From Planctomycetota bacterium (GTDB taxonomy: Bacteria > Planctomycetota > UBA1135 > GCA-002686595), in contig JABACD010000001.1 of NCBI GenBank assembly GCA_014237855.1, forward strand, positions 248,001-312,000: DNA of 64,000 bases, written 5' to 3'. Positions 43,116 through 52,015 of this stretch are shown here, piece after piece (the first letter of the stretch is position 1; every line of letters starts with the position of its first letter). A program made the position numbers and the translations under genes. A model generated the notes under the pieces. The model saw only the letters and a list, made by a program, of their open reading frames with translations. It was not told the origin of the DNA and did no database searches.

Positions 43116-45227
43116 TCATCCCGGCAGGCGCCCCAAGAACGCCTCCTCGAGCAAGACGGTCACCCCCATCTCCTCGGCCTTCTTCGCCTTGCTACCCGGC
43201 TTGCCCCCCACGATCAGGAAGTTTGTCTTCTTACTCACCGAGGAGGCCACCTTACCCCCTTGGCTCTCCACCACGTGCTTGGCCTCGGCCCTGGTCATGC
43301 CCTCCAGGGTCCCGGTGAAGACCACGGTCTTGTCGGCGAAGGCGCCTCCCGTGGGGATTGAGGAACCGTAGACGAGTTCGACCCCTCCCTCCTCCAGGCG
43401 AGCGATCAGGGCCTGGTTCTCGTCTCCAGCAAACCAGGCCACGATCTGAGCCGCGACCTCCTCGCCAATCCCGTCAATCTCGATCAGATCCTCCGGAGAG
43501 GCCCCCCGCAGCTCATCGATCGTCTTGAATCGTTGGGACAGGAGGCGCCCTGTCGCCGTCCCCACCTCGGGGATACACAGGGCCACCAGGAATCGCTCGA
43601 AGGGGACACGGCGACGCTCCTCGATCTGGGCCAGCAAGTTCTCGACGCTCTTCTCACCCCAGCGCTCGAGAGCCAGGAGCGCGGAGCGCTCCTCGTCGAG
43701 GAAGAACAAGTCTGCGGGACTCTCCAGCAACCCGGCATCGAAGAGCTGTGCAATTTGCTTCTCTCCAATGCGGTCGATCTCAAAGCCCCTGCGACCAGCA
43801 AGCTGCCAGGTCCGGCCAACCAGCTGGGGCCTACAGCCAAAGAGGTTCGGACAGCGCCAGTACTTGCCCTCCTGCACGGAGGCAGTGCCACAGGCAGGGC
43901 ACTCGCGGGGAGCGTGAAACTCCTGGGCATACTCGTGAAACACGCCGGCGCGCTCCTCACCATCCTCGTCGAGGAGATCCTCGGGCAGCCCCTCATCCCA
44001 CCCGGCCGGTGCACGCCCTGCAGCTGCCTTTGCGACCCCTGTGATCTGGGGGATGACATCACCCGCCCGGTGAACGAACACACGATCACCTATCTTGATC
44101 CCGAGCGACTCAACGTGCTCGGCATTGTGCAGGGTGGTGTGACGCACCGTGACCCCACCCACCTCAACAGGATCCACATGGGCCCGGGGGGTCAGGCGCC
44201 CGTTCGTACCGACCGAAATTTCGATCGCACGGAGCACCGTCGTCGCCTCACGTGGTGCGAACTTCTGAGCGTACTGCCAGCGATGCGCTCTCGCCGTCTT
44301 GCCCAGACGCCGGCGCAAGCCAAGCTCGTTGAGCTTGGCCACAATTCCATCCACCTCGAAGGGCAGATCATCGCGAGCAGCCTCCAGGGAAGAGTGGTAG
44401 GCGAGACAGGCATCGATCCCCGTCACGGTCTCGGAGTATCCGGAGAACGGCAGACCCCAGTCCGCCAGCGCCTCGAATAGCTCGTCCTGTGTCGAGAATT
44501 CGACTCCTGAATGACGTGGCGCTGCGTAGGTATGGAACTCGAGAGGAACGCGAGCGACCTCCGCAGGGTCATTCCGGCGGACCGCACCAGAGGTCGTATT
44601 GCGCGGATTTGCAAAGAGCTCTTGCCCCCTGGCAGCACGATCTGCGTTGAGCTGCTTGAACCGAGCCAGCGCAATCAGAACCTCACCGCGTACCTCAAGT
44701 AGCTCGGGAACCGGGCGAATCGACGTATCCAGAGCCATCGGGATGTTCCGAACGGTCCGCAGGTTCTGGGTGACATCCTCACCAACCCTGCCGTCTCCCC
44801 GAGTGAGCGCCCTCACGAAGAGGCCATCCTCGTAGATCAGCGCAGCACTCACCCCGTCGAACTTGGGCTCCACTGACCACTCCAGCTCCGCACCACTCTC
44901 CAGCTTCAGGAAACGCAGGATGCGCTCCTCGAAGTCTCGGACCTCCTCTTCAGAGAAGAGGCTATCGATTGAGATCATGGGCTCTGTGTGCTCGACCTTC
45001 TCGAAGCTCTCGCCGTCGGGAAGTGGCGCTCCGACTCTCTGAGTCGGACTCTGAGGAGTCCGCAGCTCCGGATGAGCCTGCTCCAGTTCCTGTAGCTCTC
45101 GGAACAGGCGGTCGTACTCCGCATCCGAGATCTCGGGAGCGCTCTCGGTGTAATAGAGGCGGCTGTGTCGCTCCAACTCCACCTGAAGCTCCTGGGCACG
45201 CTTGCGCGCCTTGGCCGGGGTGCTCAT
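43116..45227 (-). CDS. ligA: NAD-dependent DNA ligase LigA
   Basis: This 703-residue ligase seals nicks using NAD+. Domain Ia has YYTESAPEISDAEYDRLF. The adenylation site EPKFDGVSAALIYEDG holds the catalytic Lys, and the OB-fold, the Cys4 zinc finger (CPACGTAS...CPN..GC) and HhH motifs (EIDGIGEEVA) follow. A C-terminal BRCT domain is at about 620-703 (GKVASSVSKKTNFLIVG). ATG 45227 overlaps the cdd stop by 4 bases, indicating coupling. Confidence 0.97.
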   Translation of the reverse strand: MSTPAKARKRAQELQVELERHSRLYYTESAPEISDAEYDRLFRELQELEQAHPELRTPQSPTQRVGAPLPDGESFEKVEHTEPMISIDSLFSEEEVRDFEERILRFLKLESGAELEWSVEPKFDGVSAALIYEDGLFVRALTRGDGRVGEDVTQNLRTVRNIPMALDTSIRPVPELLEVRGEVLIALARFKQLNADRAARGQELFANPRNTTSGAVRRNDPAEVARVPLEFHTYAAPRHSGVEFSTQDELFEALADWGLPFSGYSETVTGIDACLAYHSSLEAARDDLPFEVDGIVAKLNELGLRRRLGKTARAHRWQYAQKFAPREATTVLRAIEISVGTNGRLTPRAHVDPVEVGGVTVRHTTLHNAEHVESLGIKIGDRVFVHRAGDVIPQITGVAKAAAGRAPAGWDEGLPEDLLDEDGEERAGVFHEYAQEFHAPRECPACGTASVQEGKYWRCPNLFGCRPQLVGRTWQLAGRRGFEIDRIGEKQIAQLFDAGLLESPADLFFLDEERSALLALERWGEKSVENLLAQIEERRRVPFERFLVALCIPEVGTATGRLLSQRFKTIDELRGASPEDLIEIDGIGEEVAAQIVAWFAGDENQALIARLEEGGVELVYGSSIPTGGAFADKTVVFTGTLEGMTRAEAKHVVESQGGKVASSVSKKTNFLIVGGKPGSKAKKAEEMGVTVLLEEAFLGRLPG

Positions 45228-45667
45228 CCGCCGAGGTCTCCGGGCTCGAACGCCTGGGGGAGAAGATCCCGCAAGGAGTGGACCAGCGTACTGCCATCCG
45301 CGCCTTCACAAAGCACGATCAAGTCCGGGGCGAACTCCATCAAGACCTGTCGGCAAGCTCCACAAGGCAAGAGCGGAGCTTCGAGGCTGGAGATGATCGC
45401 AATGGCAACCAGGTCTCGCGCCCCTTCCATCACAGCCCGACCGATTGCATTGCGCTCGGCACAGATCGTCAGGCCATAGCTCGCATTCTCGACGTTGCAA
45501 CCGGAGAAGATCTGCCCGGAACGATCAACCAGTGCCGCGCCAACGCGAATGTCGGAGTACGGGCTATGAGCATGCTCGAGCGCCGCTCGAGCTGCACTCA
45601 ACCAATCCTCACGATCGACGAGTAGCCCATCGAGAGCCTCATTCCAGTCCTTGGGGGGAGGGTTCAT
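45224..45667 (-). CDS. cdd: Cytidine deaminase
   Basis: This 147-residue homotetrameric-type zinc enzyme converts cytidine/deoxycytidine to uridine forms. Zinc motifs: TICAERNAIGRA and LLPCGACRQVLMEF; NVENASYG is also present. ATG 45667 is chosen because upstream in-frame sequence is not conserved and the family starts here. It overlaps ligA by ATGA. Confidence 0.93.
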   Translation of the reverse strand: MNPPPKDWNEALDGLLVDREDWLSAARAALEHAHSPYSDIRVGAALVDRSGQIFSGCNVENASYGLTICAERNAIGRAVMEGARDLVAIAIISSLEAPLLPCGACRQVLMEFAPDLIVLCEGADGSTLVHSLRDLLPQAFEPGDLGG

Positions 45668-46042
45668 GGGCACATGATTCGGACTCCTTGCGGTCTGGTC
45701 AACGGACGGCTGAGGTCTGTGGTGGATCCCTCTGGGCGCTGGAGCGAGCCAGGCTTGCTGGAGCCCCTCAAGCACGATTCTTGGCCAGGAGGGCTCCACC
45801 ATCTCTCCAGACCAGAGCATCCTGGACCGGATAGGCCTGGGGAGACATGTCATCGTGAGGGCCTCTCCCCAGGCTCTACACACATCTCAATGAACGTGTT
45901 CCGGAGCCTCACCACAGGAACCTCACCGCCCCTCCTCGAACCGGCCAGGAGTCCGAATTCCAGCGGGCGAACCACACCAAGCGGCGGGCAGGTGACCTGC
46001 AAACCCGCTCATCGCCAGACCCCAGAGAGTATCCTCAACTCG

Positions 46043-46690
46043 GTGTCAGGTACCACGGTCCCCCGATTCCTCCTTCGCTTTGCGCGGTTGCAGCTAGGGC
46101 TGTTCGTCTTCGCGATATCGATCTCATTGATGCTCGAGGCACACATCGGGCTCGATCCCTGGTCCGCCCTACATGACGGACTCTCAAGGCAATCGGGAAT
46201 GACCTTCGGTCGAATCAGTCAGTTCACGGGTCTCGCACTGATCCTCATCAGCGCCCTGTTCTTGCGAGTCCGCCCAGGTATCGGAACCCTCTTCAACATG
46301 GCGACCATCGGCCCATGGCTGGACTGGCTTCATGTACAGCCCTGGTTTCCAACCGCCGATGGGGGCTCTCTTGGACTGCTGCAATTTCTGGTTGGAATGC
46401 TCCTGATGGGCTTCGCAACGGCGCTCTACATTGGCGCGAACCTCGGCGCAGGACCTCGTGATAGTTTCATCCTGGGCTTGTCCCAACGCCTGTCGAAGAG
46501 CATTCGTCTGACCCGGGTGGTGATCGAGACCAGTGTCCTGATTGGAGGCTGGCTCCTGGGAGGTGGGATTGGGTTGGGAACAGTGATCTTTGCCCTTGGA
46601 ATGGGTCCGATCATGCAAGCTTGCCTCCGCTGGATGCGAGTCGTCCCCCCCATTCGTGAACCCGCGCCCACGGGCCTGATCCGGACCTGA
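46043..46690 (+). CDS. YczE/YitT-type integral membrane protein
   Basis: This 215-residue protein has about five transmembrane helices. It resembles the YczE/YyaS group: LQLGLFVFAISISLMLEAHIGLDPWSALHDG, GFATALYIGANLGAGPRDSF and TRVVIETSVLIGGWLLGG. GTG 46043 gives the usual family length. An upstream ATG (45890) would add a Pro/Ser-rich tail. Function is unknown; it is likely in the cytoplasmic membrane. Confidence 0.8.
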   Translation: MSGTTVPRFLLRFARLQLGLFVFAISISLMLEAHIGLDPWSALHDGLSRQSGMTFGRISQFTGLALILISALFLRVRPGIGTLFNMATIGPWLDWLHVQPWFPTADGGSLGLLQFLVGMLLMGFATALYIGANLGAGPRDSFILGLSQRLSKSIRLTRVVIETSVLIGGWLLGGGIGLGTVIFALGMGPIMQACLRWMRVVPPIREPAPTGLIRT

Positions 46691-46762
46691 GCAAGGGGTC
46701 AATCACGAGCAATCGCCAGGGCGCATCAGCTCGCCTCGATCCCCCTCCCGTCGGTTCCGGGC

Positions 46763-47224
46763 TCACGGAAACACCTCAGGAAGAGCCACACCCCCGGATT
46801 GTTCTCGTTCGCAAACGGTTCCCGCTGCGGCAAAGCCATCGTACGGAACAACATTGCGCCTCTGTCGTCGTCCCGTAACGGGGTTCTCCCACTCCTCGGG
46901 CATGAGCTCGACGTCCAAGACCCGACCGAGGAGGTCGAGGGGTTCAAGAGTCACCTCCCCACTGACCTCAAAGGCCAGGGCTTCCAGCAAGCGCTTGGCT
47001 CGAGGCGACCCACGATCACTCCAGACCAGGCCGTCCCAGGCTGCGATTCGCCCCGCGAAAGGCCCGTCCGAGACGGCCAGCTTCAGCCCCCAACGACTGT
47101 CTCCGTCCCGGGTTCTACCCTCTCGAACTTCCTCGACCTTGACGGTGTACCAGCCTGCGGGCAGCGAGGCGAAGTCCTCGGTCTCATCCACGTCTCCGAA
47201 ATCCCATCTCATGCTTGTCTCCAT
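46763..47224 (-). CDS. DUF669-like protein
   Basis: This 153-residue protein has WDFGDVDETEDFASLPAGWYTVKV at the N-terminus, then RWGLKLAVSDGPFAGR, LLGRVLDVEL and RRNVVPYDGF. It matches my memory of DUF669, a domain found in phage recombination/replication loci and thought to be an OB-fold ssDNA-associated protein. No phage genes are adjacent. The C-terminal tail (CEREQSGGVALPEVFP) is short and acidic. ATG 47224 or the ATG four codons later could be the start. Confidence 0.6.
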   Translation of the reverse strand: METSMRWDFGDVDETEDFASLPAGWYTVKVEEVREGRTRDGDSRWGLKLAVSDGPFAGRIAAWDGLVWSDRGSPRAKRLLEALAFEVSGEVTLEPLDLLGRVLDVELMPEEWENPVTGRRQRRNVVPYDGFAAAGTVCEREQSGGVALPEVFP

Positions 47225-47363
47225 CGAGTGACGACCTTCAGTGCTTGAAGTGGGACGACTCGCGGATCAACTGGTAACCAGCTAGTTCTCTTTCTCCGAG
47301 AACCCACCCTGGGGTGGCACGCCAGCGACTCCAGCGGAGGGAGCTCGCGGATGAGGCTGGCGT

Positions 47364-48470
47364 CTACTCGGCCGGCAGGACGGCCTCGAGGACACGCTGC
47401 AGGTTGCCTCCCATCACAGCCGCAATCTCTCCATCATCGAGGCCCCGTCGTCGCAGGGGCTCGATCAGGCTGCCGTAGCGACCGGCGTCTTCGAGCCCCT
47501 CCACCGTCGTGGTGATCCCATCGAAGTCAGAGCCCAGTCCCACATGCTCGATACCGGCGACTTCCGCCACGTGCACGATGTGATCCACGAGGCGCTCGAT
47601 GGAGAGCGGCGAGCGATTCCTGGCCATGAAGGCAGTGCGCGCAATCTCCAGTGCCGCCGAGCTCTCCGCCCGTAGCCCGCGATACCCCTCGGTCGCCCGC
47701 AGGCGGGCTGCTTCGGCCTGAGCGTCCCCATCCAGGAAGGAGGGCAAGAAAGGCATGCCGACCACGCCTCCATTTCGAGCGAGCGCTCGGAGCTGATCAT
47801 CATCGAGGTTGCGCTGGTGATCATGGAGAGCCTTGCACGCTGAGTGACTGGCGATCACTGGCTGAGAGCTGGCCTCCAGGGCATCAAAGAAAGAGCTGGG
47901 CGCGGTGTGCGAGAGATCCACCAGGATTCCCAGCTCATTCATGGAGCACACCAGATGCTGTCCCAGTTCGTCGAGCCCCTCCGGGGCAACTCCTGAAGGG
48001 TCTGGCTCGCAGGAACGGATCCAGGGCAGGTGGTTGTTCCAGACCAAGGTGAGCACCCTCAGACCACGCCCATGGAAGTGCTCCAAGCCGGACAACCAGT
48101 CACCGGCGCCCGCTCGGCTCTCGAGGGGGTGACCTCCTTCGATACCGGCAAGCGCTGCGAGTCGCCCCGTCTCCCGGGCTTCAGCGAGATCGGAGCGCTT
48201 ACGAACGAACAGGACCTCTCCTGGATGGCGAAGGCTCAGGCTCTCCAGCTCGTCGAAGAGAGCATCTGCCCTGGCCCTGGCGCCCCCGCGTTCGGCCGAT
48301 ATGTACCGCGGGTCCACCCAGCTGGCGAAGACCACCGCGCCCAGACCGGACTTTCGAGCCCGCGGAAGATCGAGCTGACCCGGAGATGCCTGGCCCAGGT
48401 CGCTGCTCAACTCCAGGGCAACCTGCAAGGAGTCGACGTGCGCGTCGAAGGAAAAGAAAGGGGAGGACAC
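47364..48470 (-). CDS. Membrane dipeptidase, M19 family
   Basis: This 368-residue zinc dipeptidase is related to renal dipeptidase. Metal and active-site motifs: DAHVD (residues 9-13), the bridging-Glu block GIEGGHPLE, VDLSHTAPSSFF, ASHSACKALHDHQRN and GLGSDFDGI. No signal peptide is evident, so the protein is probably cytoplasmic. The substrate would be dipeptides, possibly including D-amino acids. Confidence 0.93.
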   Translation of the reverse strand: MSSPFFSFDAHVDSLQVALELSSDLGQASPGQLDLPRARKSGLGAVVFASWVDPRYISAERGGARARADALFDELESLSLRHPGEVLFVRKRSDLAEARETGRLAALAGIEGGHPLESRAGAGDWLSGLEHFHGRGLRVLTLVWNNHLPWIRSCEPDPSGVAPEGLDELGQHLVCSMNELGILVDLSHTAPSSFFDALEASSQPVIASHSACKALHDHQRNLDDDQLRALARNGGVVGMPFLPSFLDGDAQAEAARLRATEGYRGLRAESSAALEIARTAFMARNRSPLSIERLVDHIVHVAEVAGIEHVGLGSDFDGITTTVEGLEDAGRYGSLIEPLRRRGLDDGEIAAVMGGNLQRVLEAVLPAE

Positions 48471-48530
48471 CCCGTCACCCTACCTGACGAAATGCCCTCC
48501 CAAGAAGCTCCTCTCTCGATCAACCGGAGT

Positions 48531-49031
48531 TCAAAGAACCTCCCTTGCCGACCAAACGAAACGGGTTTCCGTCCCGTCCCCCAGGCCGAGAACCTGGAGA
48601 GAAGCTCCTCCACTCATGTTGAGGACAGCGGTTTGACCCACAGAGGCCGGTATCTGGGTCAGCTGAGTAGCACTCCCTCCGGAGTGCTTGACCAGCTGCA
48701 GCGTGTTGTCCCCGAGGTTCTGGATATGGAATGAATAGCGGCGGCTCGCCATCCCCGAATCCAAGGCCTTGTAGACCGTGGGATTTGCATTCGCGGGCCC
48801 CGCGAACATGCCAGGACCGAGCGAGGCACCCTGGGAGAGCCCTCGGATGAGCTGACTCTCAAGACTATCGCCGGCCACCGTGGCAGATTGGGCTCCCCCG
48901 CCCTGAGTGGATCTGGGCAAGTTCCCCTGGGCAGGACCGGGCAAGCTGAAGAGCAACCCTCCCAGGAGCAGGGCAGCCATGGCCACGGCGGAACTGGAAG
49001 CCAGGTAGCTTTGGGATTGAGTGGTGATCAA
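48531..49031 (-). CDS. Secreted hypothetical protein
   Basis: The 166-residue protein has a predicted signal peptide (AVAMAALLLGGLLFSL, cut near GPAQG). A Gly/Ser/Gln-rich stretch follows, then a small predicted beta domain (RYSFHIQNLGDNTLQLVKHSG...). I do not recognise a family. It lies just upstream of the M19 gene on the same strand (60-base gap), so the two may share a transcript. Confidence 0.6.
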   Translation of the reverse strand: MITTQSQSYLASSSAVAMAALLLGGLLFSLPGPAQGNLPRSTQGGGAQSATVAGDSLESQLIRGLSQGASLGPGMFAGPANANPTVYKALDSGMASRRYSFHIQNLGDNTLQLVKHSGGSATQLTQIPASVGQTAVLNMSGGASLQVLGLGDGTETRFVWSAREVL

Positions 49032-49357
49032 GAAGCTGGGGTCGGGTTGGATCTGAAAGGGGCCCTTGAGTACCCGGGACGCTTTCTCGGCAGCCGAGAG
49101 GGCTGAACTGAGGCGAATTAACAGTTTTGAAAGGTGCGGTATTTCGGACCGTAAGGGCTACTTGGGCCCGTACGGGGCCGATCCACCGCCGGAGACTGTC
49201 ACTGTGACAGGCCGATCGGCCCCCCCTCCCAGGCCCTGCCAGAGTGGCAGCCCCTATTCACCCGGGATCGCCGGGGACCGTCCGGAGAGCCCGTTCCCTA
49301 CACCGGCACGCCGTTTGCTTTGAGTGACCCCACGGGGCCCCGTCCCCGAGAAGAACC
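49032..49357. promoter_or_regulatory. Divergent intergenic region with abutting palindromes
   Basis: This gap of 326 bases lies between the hypothetical gene (-) and the response-regulator gene (+). It contains CTGTCACTGTGACAG (49196-49210), which shares its final G with the perfect 12-bp palindrome GGCCGATCGGCC (49210-49221). It also holds an AT-richer patch near 49117-49130. These are candidate operator and promoter elements; no gene is seen. Confidence 0.4.
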
Positions 49358-49756
49358 ATGTCTCTTGACCGCAGAATCCTCATCGCAGACGACGACCTCG
49401 AGGTCCGCCTGGGCACCGCCGAGCTGCTCGGCCCCCTGGGTCTGAAGATCGTCCTGGCCGAGTCCGGCAGCGAAGCCGTTCAGATCATCCGCGGCGGCGG
49501 CCTCGACCTGGCCCTGCTCGACTACAGGATGCCAAGCCCCAACGGGCTCGAGATCATCGAGATGATGAATGCAGAGCTGATGGGCATCCCCGCCATCCTC
49601 TGCTCGGCAGACGCCGCCGGTGAAGTCGGAACCCTCGCCAGACAAGCGGGGGCCTTCGCCGTCCTCACCAAGCCCGTCCTTCCTGCGCGCCTCAAGAGCG
49701 AAGTGGTTCGCGCCCTCGAGCTACCTCCCACGATGGGGCTCAGCGGGCTGGCCTAG
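49358..49756 (+). CDS. Stand-alone response regulator receiver protein
   Basis: This 132-residue single-domain receiver has the acidic pocket ADDD (10-13), phospho-acceptor Asp55 in LALLDYRMPS, Ser at the Thr switch position (LCSADA) and Lys105 in VLTKPV. No output domain is present, so it acts in a phosphorelay or by protein contact. No histidine kinase is adjacent. It ends 108 bases before groES. Confidence 0.88.
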   Translation: MSLDRRILIADDDLEVRLGTAELLGPLGLKIVLAESGSEAVQIIRGGGLDLALLDYRMPSPNGLEIIEMMNAELMGIPAILCSADAAGEVGTLARQAGAFAVLTKPVLPARLKSEVVRALELPPTMGLSGLA

Positions 49757-49796
49757 GGCCGACCGCAACAAGCCGCTCTAGCACAAACACCGATCA

Positions 49797-49836
49797 ACCG
49801 GCGTCGAGCACGCCGGTCAGTTCCAAGATTTTTTCA
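49797..49836 (+). terminator. Hairpin between response regulator and groES
   Basis: A 7-bp stem (49797-49803 and 49811-49817) encloses a 7-base loop. A run of six T lies 11 bases downstream, making it a possible weak terminator. No CIRCE element is seen before groES. Confidence 0.4.
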
Positions 49837-49864
49837 AACCATCTCAGCACCAAGAAAATTCGAA

Positions 49865-50197
49865 ATGGCCGCCAAGACCAAGACTGCCCCCAAGAAAACC
49901 AAGACCGTCGGCATCCGTCCCCTCGGCGAGCGTCTGCTCGTCAAGCGCATGGAAGCCGAGACCACCAGCGCCGGAGGCATCATCCTTCCGGAGTCCGCCA
50001 AGGAGAAGCCCAAGGAAGGCAAGATCATCGCCCTCGGCGACGGCAAGCTCCTCGAGAACGGCGAGCGCGCAACCTGGTCCGTCAAGAAGGGCGACCGCGT
50101 GCTCTTCACTTCCTACGGCGGCACCGAAGTCAAGTTCAACGGTGAGGAGTACCTCATCATGGAAGAGCGCGACATCCTCGGCGTGATCGAAGGCTGA
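49865..50197 (+). CDS. groES: Co-chaperonin GroES
   Basis: This 110-residue GroES forms the heptameric lid of the GroEL chamber. Core: IRPLGERLLVKRMEAETTSAGGIILPE, the mobile-loop region, and VKKGDRVLFTSYGGTEVK through EEYLIMEERDILGVIE. A Lys/Thr-rich N-terminal tail of about 14 residues (AAKTKTAPKKTKT) precedes the normal start. groEL follows after 48 bases. Confidence 0.96.
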   Translation: MAAKTKTAPKKTKTVGIRPLGERLLVKRMEAETTSAGGIILPESAKEKPKEGKIIALGDGKLLENGERATWSVKKGDRVLFTSYGGTEVKFNGEEYLIMEERDILGVIEG

Positions 50198-50245
50198 GTT
50201 CTCCACCGACCAACCAACGACACCAACACGCTAGGAGCTCATTCG

Positions 50246-51862
50246 ATGGCCAAGCAAATTTCTTACGACGCGAACGCGCGTGAACACATCAAGAACGGCG
50301 TAACGCAGTTGGCGCGCGCCGTGAAGACCACCCTTGGCCCTCGTGGCCGAAACGTCATCATCGAGAAGAACTTCGGCAGCCCGACGGTCACCAAGGACGG
50401 TGTCACGGTCAGCAAGGAGATCGACCTCGAGGATCCCTACGAGAACATGGGCGCCCAGCTCGTGAAGCAGGTTGCCTCCCAAACGAACGACCAGGCGGGT
50501 GACGGCACCACGACGGCAACGGTCCTGGCCGAGGCGATCTTCCTCGAGGGCCTCAAGAACGTCACGGCTGGAGCCAATCCGGTCGCCCTCAAGCGCGGCA
50601 TCGACGCCGGCGTCGACGCTGCCGTCGCCTCCCTCAACAAGGACGCGAAGGTGGTCAAGACCAATGAGGAGATCACTCAGGTCGGAACGATCGCCAGCAA
50701 CAATGACCCCGAGGTTGGCAACATGATTGCCAAGGCGATGGAGCGGGTCGGCAAGGACGGCGTGATCACCGTTGAAGAGGGCAAGGCACTCGACACTGAG
50801 GTCGAGTGGGTCGAGGGTATGCAGTTCGATAAGGGCTTCCTCTCACCGCACTTCATCACCGACCCCGCCTCCATGGAGTGCGTGCTCGAGAATCCCTACA
50901 TCTTGATCCACGAGAAGAAGGTGTCCTCCATCAAGGAGATGATTCCGCTTCTCGAGCAGATCGCTCAGAAGGGCCGTCCCATTCTCATCATCGCCGAGGA
51001 CATCGAGGGTGAAGCCCTCGCCACCCTGGTCGTGAACCGCCTGCGTGGGTCATTCCCCTGCTGCGCCGTCAAGGCACCTGGCTTTGGCGATCGTCGCAAG
51101 GCCATGATGGAGGATATCGGAGTCCTCACCGGGGCTACCCCGGTCCTCGAGGCCATCGGTGGAACCCTCGAAGCAACCACGATTTCAGACCTCGGCACCG
51201 CCAAGAAGGTCATCGTCACCAAGGACGAGACCCTCGTCATCGAGGGTGCTGGCAAGAAGGCAGCGATCACCGGTCGCATCGCCCAGATCAGGAATGAGAT
51301 CGAAGCCTGCAAGTCCGACTACGACGGCGAGAAGCTCCAAGAGCGTCTGGCCAAGCTGTCCGGTGGCGTTGCCCAGATCAACGTGGGTGCCGCTACAGAG
51401 GCAGAGATGAAGGAGAAGAAGGCTCGCGTCGAAGACGCGCTGCACGCTACCCGCGCAGCAGTCGAGGAGGGCATTGTGCCCGGTGGCGGAACCGCCCTCG
51501 TCAACGCGATCTCTGCAGTGGAGGCACTCAAGCTCTCTGGTGACGAGCGCGTTGGCTCCATGATCATTCGCCGAGCCCTCGAGGCTCCCATGCGTCAGAT
51601 CGCTGCAAACGCTGGTCAGGATGGCTCCGTGATCCTGCAAAACGTTCGTGCCGGAAAGGGCAAGGGCTACGGGTTCAATGCCTCCATCGGCGAGTACGAG
51701 GACCTGATCAAGTCCGGCGTCATCGACCCCAAGAAGGTCGTTCGAGTCGCCTTGCAGAACGCCGCATCGGTGGCCAGCCTGCTGCTCACCACCGATGCCC
51801 TCGTGAGTGAGATGCCGGAGAAGGAGAAAGCTCCCGCCGGCGGCCACTCACACGCGCACTAG
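50246..51862 (+). CDS. groEL: Chaperonin GroEL
   Basis: This 538-residue chaperonin has [28 protein letters not shown], the ATP site [14 protein letters not shown] and the signature region [15 protein letters not shown]. The ATG has AGGAG upstream. The C-terminus ends in GGHSHAH where GroEL usually has a GGM-repeat tail, so it is His-rich and short. A strong terminator follows. Confidence 0.97.
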   Translation: MAKQISYDANAREHIKNGVTQLARAVKTTLGPRGRNVIIEKNFGSPTVTKDGVTVSKEIDLEDPYENMGAQLVKQVASQTNDQAGDGTTTATVLAEAIFLEGLKNVTAGANPVALKRGIDAGVDAAVASLNKDAKVVKTNEEITQVGTIASNNDPEVGNMIAKAMERVGKDGVITVEEGKALDTEVEWVEGMQFDKGFLSPHFITDPASMECVLENPYILIHEKKVSSIKEMIPLLEQIAQKGRPILIIAEDIEGEALATLVVNRLRGSFPCCAVKAPGFGDRRKAMMEDIGVLTGATPVLEAIGGTLEATTISDLGTAKKVIVTKDETLVIEGAGKKAAITGRIAQIRNEIEACKSDYDGEKLQERLAKLSGGVAQINVGAATEAEMKEKKARVEDALHATRAAVEEGIVPGGGTALVNAISAVEALKLSGDERVGSMIIRRALEAPMRQIAANAGQDGSVILQNVRAGKGKGYGFNASIGEYEDLIKSGVIDPKKVVRVALQNAASVASLLLTTDALVSEMPEKEKAPAGGHSHAH

Positions 51863-51905
51863 CCTCGAAGCGGGCGGCAGACTCCATTCCGGCCGTCCAG
51901 TCCAC

Positions 51906-51951
51906 AAGACCGCAGCCGCTCCTCATCGCGAGGGGCGGCTGCGGTCTTTTT
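51906..51951 (+). terminator. Terminator after groES-groEL
   Basis: An 18-bp inverted repeat (51906-51923 and 51931-51948) with one G-T wobble and a 7-base loop runs into a T-tract. Confidence 0.85.
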
Positions 51952-52015
51952 CAGGTAGAGGGCTTCATCAAGTTGTTGGCGAGCGGTCGCCCCGTACGCG
52001 TAACATCTCCATGCC

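Noticed and set aside
49757-49864. CIRCE element before groES
   Set aside because: No matching inverted repeat is present; only an isolated TAGCAC half is seen.
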